A stretch of 64,000 nucleotides of DNA from Eustoma russellianum (lineage: Eukaryota; Streptophyta; Magnoliopsida; Gentianales; Gentianaceae), in the NCBI GenBank assembly GCA_036186865.1, contig AP025041.1:38119784-38183783 (forward strand), given 5' to 3'. Below the pieces are notes generated by a model. The model made no database searches. It worked only from the letters and a program-made list of their open reading frames with translations, and was not told where the DNA came from. Below, piece after piece: positions 45,217 to 57,179 of this stretch (positions are counted from its first letter, which is position 1; the number at the start of each line of letters is the position of its first letter). Position numbers and translations under genes: made by a program.

Positions 45217-48158
45217 TGTTGAGAAAAAAGGGGTTTGAGTGATTACAAAATGCATGATTTAAATAACGTGTACTAAAGAAATGCATGACACATTTTATGA
45301 CTTGACACGTTTTTACATGAAACCTGCCTTATATAGTTTATATATAATGTTGCCGTACTAACGAGCCATGAATTTTTAAAGCTTACATCAAATGGCGAAC
45401 ATTTGTTGTGTTTGAACTATTTTCAGGTGCCACCATTAATGAACTAAACTAGTTCATTAAGTGAAGTACTTAGTTAAATGAACTAAGTAGTTCATTAAAT
45501 GAAGTCATATTTGGAAAAGGCAAATGCAACAAATTGAAGAATGGAAAGTCTCCCACTCCTCTTTCTACACGTTTTATACATATATATTTATATGTATTCA
45601 GATTTTTTCAAAAAAAGCATTGTACACATATATTCCAACGTACTTACGAACGTACATCAACGTCACATCACTATGCTTACCTCATTTATGAGTATATTCA
45701 GGTCTTATATCATACGATATAAGTCATGGTGATGACAAAATTATTACGACACGTTACAAGGTTCTAAACCAAAAATTGTCGTATCGGGTGAATATCGAAA
45801 CTTCGCCAACATGTCACGTACTTGTCATATATAGATGGCCAGCCCCTACACTTCAACAATGACCAGAAATTTCATGGTCTACATGTTATATTCATCCATA
45901 AAATCATTCTACATTGGCACACACAAATCACCCTCAATTTAGGCCAAATTGTGGAGATTTCAAATTCAACATTTTAGGCACATGGGACGCCACTTACTTC
46001 AGCCATTAGAGCTGAATATTCAAGTTATCCTATGTATATTATGTGTGACATAATATATAACATGTGCAAAAAGTTTGAATTTAATCGGAGAAAAATCGCG
46101 TAATCGACAAAGGTCGAAAATTCGGTTTTCTACGAACACGACACATGGAACGTTTTTGGCATGACAACATGTATCTAGACTCTTTTTACATATTCTATAC
46201 ATTCTAAAGTGTTCTAGAAAAATTAATTAAGGACTGATTGAAATATATCATATGTGTATAATTATTGTGCACTATTTTACAAAGTTTGCAAAAATAAAAT
46301 TCAGCACATGTACAAGCTATATCACACGCCAATTAAGCCTTAATGGAGCATATGTGGAGCATGGTTGGCATTTTGATTGGCCAAGAATGAAGTATACAAG
46401 GTTGGTGACATAAAGGAAGGAGCTACACAAGGTAATACTTCAAACTATGTAACATTTGTAACACATGCTGAAAATTTCAGCATGTCATCTTGAGCTGGCC
46501 GAATTCTTGCACTAAATTGATGATTTATTAGCCTCTTCAATATTAATGGATTGATTTGAAGATATTATGGAAGTATTGTGATGATATTTGAAATATCACA
46601 TATGCTGAAAATTTCAGCATGTGTTAAATGTACTTGGCCGAAAATTGATCTTAGAATTCAACATATTTGATTCTTCATTTTCAAGGAATTAATCTAATAC
46701 CAACATGACAATATTTTGAATATGGTGTGAATATCACACATGCTGAAATTTCAGCATGTGTAAAGTCATGATGGCCGATTTTATGGTTAGTAATGGTGAT
46801 AAATTGTTTTGCAAATTTTATAGAATTTATTATGAGACTTATGAAAACATTTTTATGACTAATTGGCACATGTTTTTAAGTGTTATTTTCATATTTATAC
46901 AGTCATCAAATGATGAAACTTTCATCCAATCAATGAGTGCCAAGTAAGCAAGGCTATAATGATCATCCAATGAGGAGTTGTCAAATAAGCAAGTGAATGT
47001 CACAATGATGCAAGATATTCTTCTAAGGACTTAAAAGATAATTTTCAAGGTGAAGAACAAGGCATAGGGGGCGGCCACTCTTGATAAAAAGGAAAGAAGG
47101 AGAGCAAACAAAATACAAGACAAGTCTTACAATTCTAAGAGCCAAAAACGTCACCTACATCTCCTTCTTCTACACTTCTTTCTTCTTCTCTTAAAGCCTA
47201 TTGTATTCATATTTATACATATTGAATAGGCTTCATAGAAACCACCATAGACGCCATATTGTTGTAAAAGATTGATCAAGGTGTGATCAATCTTGCATCC
47301 GCGTGGTGGTGGTGTTCGTGATTATTGTAATCACTTACAAGGTTTGTAAAGGGTTGGAGTTGGTGTATAACTCCATCAACCTTTTACGGTAAGGTGTTGT
47401 TTGTTGTTTTTGTGATTAGTGATAATCGAGGAAGGTGTCCTCGAAGACTGGAGTAGGTTGATTTAACCGAACCAGTATAAAATTCCTTGTGTTCTTTACT
47501 TTTCAGCACTTATTTTCAGTTTACAGCATAGTGCATCATTTTCATCACGTTCTTAAAAATAGTAAACGAACTTCAAAAATCAAGAAACTTTTCATAAACA
47601 TAGCCACACGTTTTAAGGTTCATTTGGCACAAGTTTCAACCCTTTTAGACAAGTATAAGTCATCCAAACGTCAAAAGTCTCAGACTAGTGCAGTTTGATT
47701 TTTAGGCTTGCAAAGGTTAAGACTTTGAACGTATTTGACTAACTTCCTAAAGGCATTTTTCAAAACTGTTTCAACCCAATTAAATAAACATAATAAGGGG
47801 TTTTTGTTAAATTTTCAGACCATTTGGAGTCACGGTTTAATCAGAGTTAATTTTTCAAATCAGACTACCGTTTCTGGCAGATTTGCGCAATCTGACCACC
47901 AACGATTTTTAAAAGGGTTAAATGTTGGATTTTAATCTGAAATTTTTAGGAGATACTCAGAACATCTGATACTAATATCTCTCCAAATTTCAGAATTTTT
48001 GAAGACCTGTAACCTAGTTTTCAAAACGTTTCAAAACAGGTCCTGAAAACAGAAACTGTTTTCAGAAGTTGGGTTTTTAGTTTAAAACAATTTTAAAAAC
48101 CAAATTTTCTGCATTTACTATTCAACCCCCCTTCTAGTGGTGCCTTGCAGGTCCTACA
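45217..48158. mobile_element. solo LTR (2.94 kb) nested in the Copia LTR, exact 5-bp TSD
   Basis: Starts TGTTGAGAAAAAAGGGG and ends TGCAGGTCCTACA, with GTTTC on both sides (45212-45216 and 48159-48163). No coding frame. It has a CTTGATAAAAAGGAAAG promoter-like stretch near 47080 and ends in a CAACCCCCCTTCTAGTGG block typical of some plant Copia LTRs. Three palindromes lie at 46463-46760. Confidence 0.75.
46463..46760. repeat. three perfect palindromes at regular spacing in the solo LTR
   Basis: 46463-46485, 46597-46623 and 46737-46760 each carry ACATGCTGAAA / TTTCAGCATGT or a one-base variant, about 135-140 bp apart, each followed 10-15 bp later by TGGCCGA. Probable repeated regulatory unit of the LTR. 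Confidence 0.85.
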
Positions 48159-48390
48159 GTTTCAACTTTGCTCCCAAGGTACATCGATCGATGTCATCGA
48201 TCTATGTGACATCGATCGATCGATATGATCGATCTATGTCTGGCAGAATACTCAACTTCATTTTCAAACCACATAGATCGATCCAACTGAGACACGGATC
48301 GATCCATGTCATGAGCCAAGTTATCTTGCTTATTTAAACACAAATCCACCTTCATTTTTCATCCCATTGCCTTTACAAAATATCATTACA

Positions 48391-51045
48391 ATCCCCCACT
48401 TAGTTCGTAAAGTAATTTATGACATTTCATGCATCTTAGAAGTATCTTTCGATTTGAACCTCTTAGTAGTATAATACTTCAAAGTTCTAACAAAATCTTG
48501 ATAGCTTAAAAGCCTTGAATCAGTTCCTATATGTTAGAACCGGAAATATTATACACATGAAACCACACTCTCCTAGAAATTCATCTTAAACCGTACTGTA
48601 TGGCCTTGTTCTTCCCTTAGTATCCTTCAACATTTCAAGATCATTGCTTGTTGAAGCGGCACCACTTCCCATGTTCATATAGGTGAAGATTAAGATATTC
48701 CTCTTAATCCTTCATTAAGAGTGCCTTAACACTCACCCTCCTTTAACACTAACATTCCAATTCTTTAAAGATCAAAACAGTATGGGCTGATTCTTTAAAG
48801 ATCAATCTTAGTGCTTTAATTCCTCACTTTGTGACTTCTTGTTACCCATTGAACCTTTGACTAGTAGTATGCTAAAAAAGATTGGGTTTCCATCACAAGT
48901 GAACTTATTCCATACGTCTCAATCCCATGTACTTTGTACCAAGTCTTTTAAAAGTCTTTTTGTCAATGGATCCGCAAGGTTATTGCAGGATTTGACATAT
49001 GCAATGGTTATCAACCATCCGTTATTAATTGCCTTACATAATCATGCCTAAGGCTGACATGTCTAGATTTTCTGTTATAGATTTTACTATAAGCTCTAGA
49101 CATCGTTGATTGGTTATCACAGTATAAGGAAATGACTGACTTCGATTGTGGCCACGACTCTATATCCAATAGTAAATTTTTCATCCATTTCGCTTCCTTA
49201 TCTGCATATCCGAATGCTATGAATTCGGATTCTATTGTGAAGTGTGTTATGCAAGTTTGTTTTTTTGAAGCTCAAGAAACCGCACCACCACCTGATGTAA
49301 ACACTCAACCTATAGTAGATTTGTTATCACCAAAACTAGTTATCCAACTAGCATCAGTATAACCTTCCAACACGGCTGTAAAACTATTATAGTACAATCC
49401 GCAATTCATATTCCTCTTCAAGTACTGAAGTACTCTGATTGACTTCCAATGGTCTATACTACGATTACTATTATACCTCGATAATTTGCACACCGCAGAG
49501 GCAATATCCAATCTATTGTAATATGTAACATACATTAAACTACCAATTGCAATAGCATATTCTAGTTGAGCAACCGCTCTACCAGTATATCCAGTCAATT
49601 TGTAAGAGGCATCAAATGGTGTGTTTGCTTCTTTGATCCAAGTGATTGAATTTATTCAACACTTTGCTTATGTAATGAGATTGACAAAGAGCAAAACCCT
49701 CACTATGTTTGGACACTTTTATCTCTAAGATAGTATCTACTTAACCCAAATCTTTCATTTGAAATTGTGAAGTTAAATACTTCTTAGTTTCATTTACTCC
49801 TTTCATATTAGTGCTGATAATCAGCATGTCATCCATGTACAAACAAATAATGACACCATATTCTTCTGTAAACTTGGAACATACACACTTATCAGCACTA
49901 TTATGCCGGAAACCATTCTTTAAAATGGTAGTGTCAAACTTTTCATGCCATTGTTTCGGTGCTTTTTTCAATCCATACATTGACCTTACCAATTTGCACA
50001 CTTTGTGCTCATTTTCTGGAAGAACAAACATTCCGGTTGTTCCATATAGACTTTCTCGTCTAAATCACCATTGAGAAATGCAGTCTTAATATCCATTTGA
50101 TGAATAAATAGGTTATTTATGGATGCTAATTCTATCAACACTCTAATGGATGTTATTCTCGCAACCGGAGCATAAGTATCAAAATAGTCTATCCCTTCTC
50201 TTTGTCTAAAGCCTTTTGCAACCAATCTAGTCTTGAAAGTTTGAATTGAACCATCAGTATTGTATTTTCTTCTAAATACCCATTTACATCCAAACGCTTT
50301 GGAACTCGGAGGCAAAGCAGTGAGAATCCACATATTGTTAAACAATAACGAGTTCATCTCATCATTAATTGTTTCCTTCCAAAATGATGCATCTCTCGAT
50401 TGCATCGTCTCCTTATAGGATTTAGGATCATCTCCCACAATTAGTATAATAGGTATTTGGTTAAACACCTTTTTCCTATTACCTTCAACTAAAAAAGTAA
50501 TAGATTATGAAGAAATGAACTCCGGATGTAAATGCTTCTTCTTTCTAGCACGTTGACTTCTCCTAACCTCAGTTGGAGAATTTTGATCTTGATCAACACT
50601 AGAAGGATCATTGGAAAAATCTCTAACTATCGGTTCATTCAAATTTTCACTTGTTCAATCTTGATTTGAATCTGTTCTTAAGAATTTATTCTCAAGAAAT
50701 TCAACATCCCTAGATTCAACAACCACATTGGATTCTATGTCTAGAATCCTATATGCCTTAGAGTTTTCAGCATTTCCAATAAAGACATCTTTAAGAGCTC
50801 TTTGCCCCAACTTAGTCCTTGTTGGATCCGAAACTCTATAATAAGCAAGATAGCCCCAAACTCTAAGATAACTTAGATTTGGTCGTTGTTTCTTCCATAT
50901 TTCATATGGAGAAACCTTAAACTTCTTAGAGGGAATCTATTATGAACATGGCAAGCTGTTAATAAGGCTTCTTCCCACAAATTCTTTGGCAAACCAGAGT
51001 TTATTAACATTGTATTTACCATGTCTACTATGATACACCACTCAA
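48391..51045 (-). pseudogene. Copia pol remnant (integrase end, reverse transcriptase, RNase H)
   Basis: Minus-strand segments in order: integrase/linker debris (50480-51045); reverse transcriptase at 49986-50468 (NNMWILTALP, FGCKWVFRRKYNTDGSI, QMDIKTAFLNGDLDEKVYMEQP); 49741-50031 (YGLKKAPKQWHEKF, then YMDDMLII, the catalytic DD); RNase H lead-in at 49305-49598 (AIGSLMYVTYYNRLDIA, YTDASWI); RNase H remainder down to about 48850. Three or more frame changes and stops. Cytoplasmic reverse transcription is the family role; this copy is dead. Confidence 0.88.
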
Positions 51046-51410
51046 ACAATCTCTTATCCTAAGTTTCAATTCTAGATGAAAAGTCACTTCTGTTGGTACA
51101 TCGATCGATCGATGTCTCACAAAGAGTTCCAATTTCTCATCCAAACTACTTCGATCGATCTATGTATCGATCAAAGTCACATCGATCGATCTATGTTAGA
51201 TAGTGAGTTTCAACTTGCATCCAGGGTATATCGATCGATCGATGTGATCGATCTATGTCCGGCAGAATACTCAACTTCATTTTCAAGCCACATGGATCGA
51301 TCCAACTGAGACATGGATCGATCCATGTCATGAACCAATCTAATCTTGCTTATTTAAACACAAATCCACCTTCATTTTTCATCCCATTGCCGTTACAAAC
51401 TATCATTACA
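51046..51410 (-). repeat. truncated 5' LTR of the Copia element
   Basis: Matches the inner parts of the 3' LTR, including four GATCGATC palindromes. Lacks the half nearest gag. Confidence 0.75.
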
Positions 51411-51699
51411 TATTTTATGTCTTTGATGAGTTATATAGTATGACCTTACTTCGGATACAGAAATATATTCTCTTGGTAAACTTTTATTGACCAAAAAAAA
51501 TCTACTAAAAAGCAAAATATTTTTTCATACATGCTTTAAAACTTAGCCAATGCATAAGAAGTTGCATTAAACACCATATACGAACAAATGTTGATAGTCA
51601 GTAGTTTGAGATCAATATTTCTTTTCTACAGGAAAACTTAACCAATGAAGTCTATAGTTTCTATTGTAGTAATCAATTCTCATATATGCATGTACATAT

Positions 51700-52070
51700 A
51701 AAATCAGGAGTCTTTTAGGAATCAAGCTCTCTATCTCTTGAGATAAAGGTATTGTTTATCTGTCTCTCATCCTTCCAAGACCCCAACGATAGCTGAGATG
51801 GAGTTATTGTTTGTCTGAATCTCATTCTTCTAATATCCTAACGATAATTTTTGTTATTATTTGAATATACTAGGTATGATTGTTGGGCTGGTAGTAATCA
51901 ATTGATACGCTCTTACGAAACCGTCTTTGCCTTCTGTACAGGTACATATAGAGTTGAAGGTCTTACTGGAATCAAACTTTCTATTCCTTGTGATGGAGGT
52001 ATTGTTTGTCTGCCTCTCACCCTCTCCAGACCCTAACAATATCTTTTGATGTCGTTGTGATATACTGTGT
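51700..52070 (-). repeat. dispersed repeat family R2, reversed, two copies
   Basis: 51712-51801 and about 51960-52065 carry CTCTATCTCTTGAGATAAAGG / CTTGTGATGGAGG and CCCCAACGATAGC / CCCTAACAATATC, the reverse of R2. Confidence 0.5.
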
Positions 52071-52079
52071 ATGTTTGTT

Positions 52080-53171
52080 GTTGATGTTGTAGAGAGAGAA
52101 ACTGCACAGGTGCAGAGTCCTTTTCATGAAAATGACAAAAGATATTTATGTATTAGCACAAAATCAATGGAGGAGCCATGTGTTTTTTATTTCTTTTTGT
52201 TTTGGATACATAAAATAAATGGGCATTTGTTGGCTACGGAAAATCAAAATATGTAAGGAAAAACATAATACAATAAAGAACACACAAGATTTACGTATTT
52301 TGAGAATGTGTCTATCTTACAGAAAGAAATCGATGTAAATTTATTATTATTCTTTATGTAAGGTTACAACAACAATATAAACCGACGCTCCTGTGAAATT
52401 GTTCAGAGAATTCGGCCTATACATATATAACAAATAAATATATAAACAATCGAGTCATATGATCCAACAGCATTTATAAAAACTTCTTATAAACTAAATC
52501 AAAGTTACAAATGTCCTCTATATACTGATTCCGTAGGCATTTTCTCTATATAATAGTCAATAAGAAGATAATGCCTACAAAAATAGTTCATGATGCCATT
52601 TTGTAACTATATATAGTTCATAGAAAATATTTTGCAATTACTTCTAAACTAAACCATTATAATATATCATACACATTATAGTGGAAATTTAATAAGTATA
52701 ATATATAAAGAAACAACGACTACTCTTCATCTCAAGAATATTGTACACTATTCTATTTTAATACGTCTTAAAAATATTGTTCACTTTTTAAAGATAGTAA
52801 GTATTGATAGTCGATGTTTCTATATTACCCTTCAATTGACACTTACATTTTTTTTTATTTTACCTCAAGTAATCAATTAAGAATAGAATACGAAAAATAT
52901 CCTACAAAATTTGACTTAATTAAATTGTGTTCAATTAAAAATACAACTATATTTCTTTTTAGTATGGAGAAGGTAATTTTTGCAAATTTTGACTTTAAAA
53001 TTTGGGCTTATCAGAGAATGTGATACACTAACCGCACGGTGTCTCACCGTCCATTTACCTAGCCTCATGTCTTTTTGTTGGTCTATTTTTCACTTGGTTT
53101 TATTATTATTTTTATTTTTAATAGATTTAAAGACACGCACTTTCTTAACTTTGGAATATGATGGAACAAAA
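52080..53171. other. AT-rich intergenic, no gene seen
   Basis: No coding frame beyond short chance ORFs. No repeat recognised. Confidence 0.5.
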
Positions 53172-53274
53172 TAAATTGAGTCACTAAATTGGCTACGCTT
53201 CTCATATTGTGAAGTAGCAGTTGACCGACACAGCTTGATCGCAATTTTCATTATGTGTCATTGGGAAACAACCT

Positions 53275-53630
53275 ATGTTTCTAACGCATGTGTATGGTTG
53301 CGTACATCCGACCCTCCATACCTCGTTATAGACGGGAGCCTCTAAGGCAATGAGGTAATGTTATTGTTGTATTATTTTTAATGTTGTACCCCAACCAGTA
53401 AGGTTCCTTGCCACCCCCAGACCGACAGGAAGTGTAGAGATGCAAATCATATATGTTTCTAACACATGTGTATGGTTGCATACATCCGACCTCTCACCTC
53501 GTCATAGACGGGAATCTCTAAGGCAATGAGGTAATGTTGTTGTTGTTGTATTATTTTTAAGGTTGTACCACAACCAGTAAGGGTCTCTGCCACCCTCGGA
53601 CCCACAGGAAGTGTAGGAAATAAATCAGGA
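53275..53630 (+). repeat. 178-bp tandem duplication of R1 tail plus SINE tail
   Basis: Unit 1 (53275-53452) and unit 2 (53453-53630) both start ATGTTTCTAAC and run through the R1 tail (TCTAAGGCAATGAGGTAATG), the TSD-like GTTGTATTATTTTT and a SINE tail (CAACCAGTAAGG, ACAGGAAGTGTAG). The duplication occurred after the SINE inserted. Confidence 0.8.
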
Positions 53631-53797
53631 ACCTGATAAATTCAGACAAAGGACATGATATACACGAGTTCAGCATTATGAAGCCCAATCAATTGAATTC
53701 CTTACAAATGCTCCCGGAAGAATTCGAACTCTCAATCATCATCTTTCAAGATAATTACCCCTTGTCTGTTTATATTAGGCTATGTCTTGGAGACGTC
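53559..53797 (-). mobile_element. SINE (family S1) with exact 14-bp TSD
   Basis: GTTGTATTATTTTT flanks it at 53545-53558 and 53798-53811. On the minus strand: A-box-like CATAGCCTAATATA, B-box-like GAGTTCGAATTC, and a 3' half matching 39139-39349. It keeps the B box that the 39 kb copy lacks. Confidence 0.8.
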
Positions 53798-54025
53798 GTT
53801 GTATTATTTTTGCTATCACATGTTACACATTGGATTCGTCACTTCTCTTTGAGTGAACAGATACAACCTCTTAAAAAGGTTTTTAAGGAAATAAAAAAAC
53901 TTCCAGTTTAAGAAAAAAGCTTTATTTATGGAACAAATTAATTAAAGAGCAACTGTGGAGAGACTCCAAACACAATAAAATGGAAGTATTTCTCGTCACA
54001 TGTCTCCTATTACCCAACCAAAACA

Positions 54026-54067
54026 GGGATAGGATCCCTTCACCGTACGGTGGGGAGATCTCATCCC
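54026..54067. mobile_element. 42-bp TIR-only Mutator-like mini-element
   Basis: GGGATAGGATCCCTTCACCG and CGGTGGGGAGATCTCATCCC meet with almost nothing between them. Exact 9-bp ACCAAAACA duplications lie at 54017-54025 and 54068-54076. The two halves are the termini of family M (6698-6866). Confidence 0.8.
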
Positions 54068-54397
54068 ACCAAAACATAGTGGTAGCTTTCTATATTTTAT
54101 TCATTTTTTCTTTTTTATATCGCGTTTAATAATTATTGAGCATCTTCACGCATTATTACTCACCCTTATGACCATAAATACACAATATTTATGTATTAGA
54201 AATAGTTTGAATCCAAGGCTTATTACTGTAAAATTGTTACAATTTTACAAATTCTTCATCTTATTCATAAAAATATCACTCCATAATATTGAAAACGCAT
54301 ACTATGCATTAAAAAATCGAATCACCATACCTAACATTAGATAAAAATTAAGAAATAGTATCACTATTTAAGTGGCTAGTAACGAATTGATGCTACC

Positions 54398-54860
54398 AAG
54401 TCATAACGTAGTTGGTACTTGGGTTAGGACATTGCAACTAAAAGGACGTAGGTTCGAACTAAGACATGAGCAACGTTGGTACAATTATGCTTGTAAACGA
54501 ACCGAGCCGTTCGGTATGTTTGGCCCGTTCGGCTCGATCTCGGTTTGAGCTCAGAAGGGTTAATGAACCGAACTTGAACCATTTTTTTCTGTTCGAACTC
54601 GGTAAGTGCACTGTTCGTTTAAGGTGTTCGACTCGTTAATGTTGTTTGTGAGTTAAACGAACTGAGCTTGAACAATTAAATATATCCGTTTAAATAAACG
54701 AGCAAGCTCGGCTCGTTTACTAAGTTAAATGAACCGAGCTTGAACAATGCGATGTTCGGCTCGTTTGACTCGTTTACAACCCCAAGTGCAGTAGTTCTGA
54801 TTTGACCAGTACTGGCCTATATCATAGTATTCGGCTCAATTAGGTTAAAGGGTTCTTGAC
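54398..54860 (+). mobile_element. SINE family S2 copy split by a hAT MITE
   Basis: Head 54398-54487: A-box-like TAACGTAGTTGGTACTTGG, B-box-like TAGGTTCGAACTA. Tail after 54786: GTGCAGTAGTTCTGAT, AATTAGGTTAAAGGGTTC. The order equals the reverse strand of 11265-11545. Confidence 0.6.
54488..54785. mobile_element. hAT-type MITE (family H), copy 3
   Basis: GCTTGTAAACGAACCGAGCC at the left and the complement of GTTGTAAACGAG at the right, with GTTCGGCTCG blocks inside. No clean 8-bp duplication seen; boundaries approximate. Confidence 0.6.
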
Positions 54861-55239
54861 TTAGTTTGCCGTATGCATCTTGTGTGAGTTGTCCTGTAAA
54901 AAGACTTACCAATCTAAAAAGCTGCTGAATTTTTGATTTAAATCTTCTACCAAGCTTCTTGAAACTGAGTCGATGGGAGCCGTCATATCAAAATTATAAC
55001 TTTTTAAAAAATGCAGCTAGAAAAACGAATTCAACGTCATCTCCTTTCTAAGAGTCCTTTCTCTCAATACAAATGTAGCTCGTTTTATATTTAAATTATA
55101 GGTTTCATATATAAAAATGATTTAAACTTAGACTAATTGTCGCATCAACTTCCTCTTTTGCTTTTGCATGTCTCTCGGACTTGCGAGTTATGTCACTTTA
55201 CATGTATCTAAATAGACGTTTTCGATAACTAGGTTTCTG

Positions 55240-55410
55240 TATTTGCACAGGATCTAAAAATGGTCGGATTACTTGGCGATCTGATATACGCAGTCTTACT
55301 ATACACTTTGTACAAGAGACTGTTTTTGCAACTCGAACCTGTGACCTCAAGTTCACAAAGAACCAACCTTATCAGTTGTTCTAAGACTCGTCTCTCACTT
55401 TACATGTATC
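55240..55410 (-). mobile_element. tRNA-derived SINE (family S3), minus strand
   Basis: On the minus strand: A-box-like TTAGAACAACTGATAAGGTT, B-box-like CAGGTTCGAGTTGC, then CAGTCTCTTGTACAAAGTG and AAGACTGCGTATATCAGA. Tail fragments recur at 11706-11792 and about 2610-2740. Confidence 0.7.
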
Positions 55411-55794
55411 TGATGTCTCTATATCTCCCTTTGCATGCGTAAAATTGATATTCTCTTTTTTTATGTATCTCTTTTTCTTGGAAATTTAAGAGCAACTAAA
55501 AGCATTATCATCAGTTGTGTTTCATAAGAATAAACAGAAGCTAAATATATACTAACTTTGAGTGATCTTGTTATTAGAAGTTCCATTTTGACCTGTTTAC
55601 TGAAATTGCTACGAAGTTTAATCATGACTATTTGTTTCTTTATGTTTTTGTAATGTTTACGTCAATAACTTTCTTTATTGCATTATAACGTTTACGATTA
55701 TAACCCATTGTTTTCGTATTACTTCATAGGAAACATACATGTCATTTAACATTTCTTTTATTTTAAAGTGTAATTTGTCCAGTCGGTACAAGTA

Positions 55795-56050
55795 ACAATA
55801 GACAAAAGTTACTCTAGGGCATAACCTAGTTGATATTCGAATCGGGATTTGCTCCAAGAAGTCAAGAGTTCAATTTCATGACCACGCACAGTGTGTGTAT
55901 TCCAATGCTTCGGCCTAGTTTGCGGGGTACCTTGTATGAGTCACTGCGTAAGTCCTCATCCAATTTCTGAGACCAATAAGCTCTTGATTTGTATCCTTTA
56001 TAATGCTTCTTGAGACTGAGACGATGAAATCCACTTATGGTTTTTTTTCT
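55795..56050 (+). mobile_element. SINE-like fragment
   Basis: A-box-like CATAACCTAGTTGATATT and B-box-like AGAGTTCAATTTC about 45 bp apart, then a body with GGCCTAGTTTGCGGGGTACC and GACTGAGACGATG. Similar body blocks follow S2 at 54860-54990. Confidence 0.5.
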
Positions 56051-56414
56051 CAAGACAAAAGTATAGTATTGATGTAGTGAGAGAACTTGTTTATGGTTTG
56101 GAAAATTCAAATAATTGTACTGTATGGAGATTTGGACGTCTCAAGGTGACCGGGGAATGGTTGTACATATTGCCACGTCAGCCTCCACAACTTCATGGTC
56201 GGAATCATACATCACAATATCACATTATCTTAACTACATGAGTTCACATGCTCCCAAATCCCATTACATTAAGTTCAATATAAATTCATCAAAAAAATGT
56301 TAAAGGGTGTATGTGTATGTGTATATATAGCATACGTGGCTTGGGATATGACATTCACCATCTGATACATGCTAATCGATGCATCTAATAAAAAACTACA
56401 ACTATCTTAATTTT

Positions 56415-56580
56415 AAGAGAAATTCTACTTGTATTACTTGTGGTTTTGTCAAAACCATGGGAGTGGTTGTAACACGGTTATCACAAAACCGTTTTCAAGC
56501 CATTTGAGCAGCTGGTGTACTACGGTTGTGTTAAAAACATGGAGCGCAAAACGGTTTTGACACAATCGTTTTGTGACTAC
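56415..56580. repeat. cluster of AAAACCGTTTT-type inverted motifs
   Basis: GGTTTTGTCAAAACC, CACAAAACCGTTTTC, AAAACGGTTTTGACAC and CACAATCGTTTTGTG are dense here. It looks like a subterminal array of a DNA transposon, perhaps that of the MULE remnant just downstream. Confidence 0.45.
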
Positions 56581-57179
56581 GTTTATTTTCTATAAAAAAA
56601 ATCCAATTCTCAATAACAACAAAAAGTTTGCGTCTATTTTTCAGATAAAATGACATCTTTAGATATTCAATTATCTTTATATTTTGGAGGTAAAGCGGTG
56701 CAATTACCGAATTGAATTGGATACGGTAGTAAAGTAACCAAATTGATGAGGGTTTCACGTAGTATATCATACACTGAGTTTGTCTAACGAGTCAAAACAA
56801 CGCTAAGCTTGGATCTAGATGTGGGGCAATTGATCTGGTGTGTCGTTTTCCTAGTTTCGTAGATACATTTGATATATTTCAAGTGCTTATCATATTTCAA
56901 GTCATGAAGATCTCAAATCAGCTTTAGATATTCCGATTCTTGTCCCAATATTCCGTCTCATGGAGATATATGTGAGCATTCATGGTGTGCCACAATTAAA
57001 TCCAATAAATGTTCCGTTTGATACTGTTTGCGAAGATTCTCATAAGCATTTGTCGAAAGTCCACCAAATAAGAAAGATGAAGAAAACAACGACGACGATG
57101 TTGACAATGATCATAAAAAAGAAGATAAGAGGACGATAACGATGAAGAAGAGTATTAAGAGGACCATGAAGAAGAGGAA

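Larger units (their letters stand above)
44689..48390 (-). repeat. 3' LTR of the Copia element, interrupted
   Basis: Pieces 44689-45216 and 48164-48390 make a 755-bp LTR. Joined, they align with the truncated LTR at 51046-51410 (CTAGATGAAAAGTCACTTCT, ATCGATCGATCGATG, GAATACTCAACTTCATTTTC). Confidence 0.75.
44689..51410 (-). mobile_element. Copia retrotransposon with split 3' LTR and truncated 5' side
   Basis: Element ends TGTTAGAAAAATGG (44689) and CATTACA (51410), flanked by TATTC (44684-44688) and TATTT (51411-51415), one mismatch. Read on the minus strand: truncated 5' LTR (51410-51046), part of pol, polypurine tract (AAGTGGGGGAT, about 48400-48390), then the 3' LTR (48390-44689) interrupted by a 2.9-kb solo LTR. 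Gag and most of integrase are gone, apparently by a deletion joining integrase coding sequence to mid-LTR at about 51046. Confidence 0.75.

Noticed and set aside
47489..48337. Short ORFs in 47.5-48.3 kb
   Set aside because: Lie inside the solo LTR and Copia LTR; no motif.
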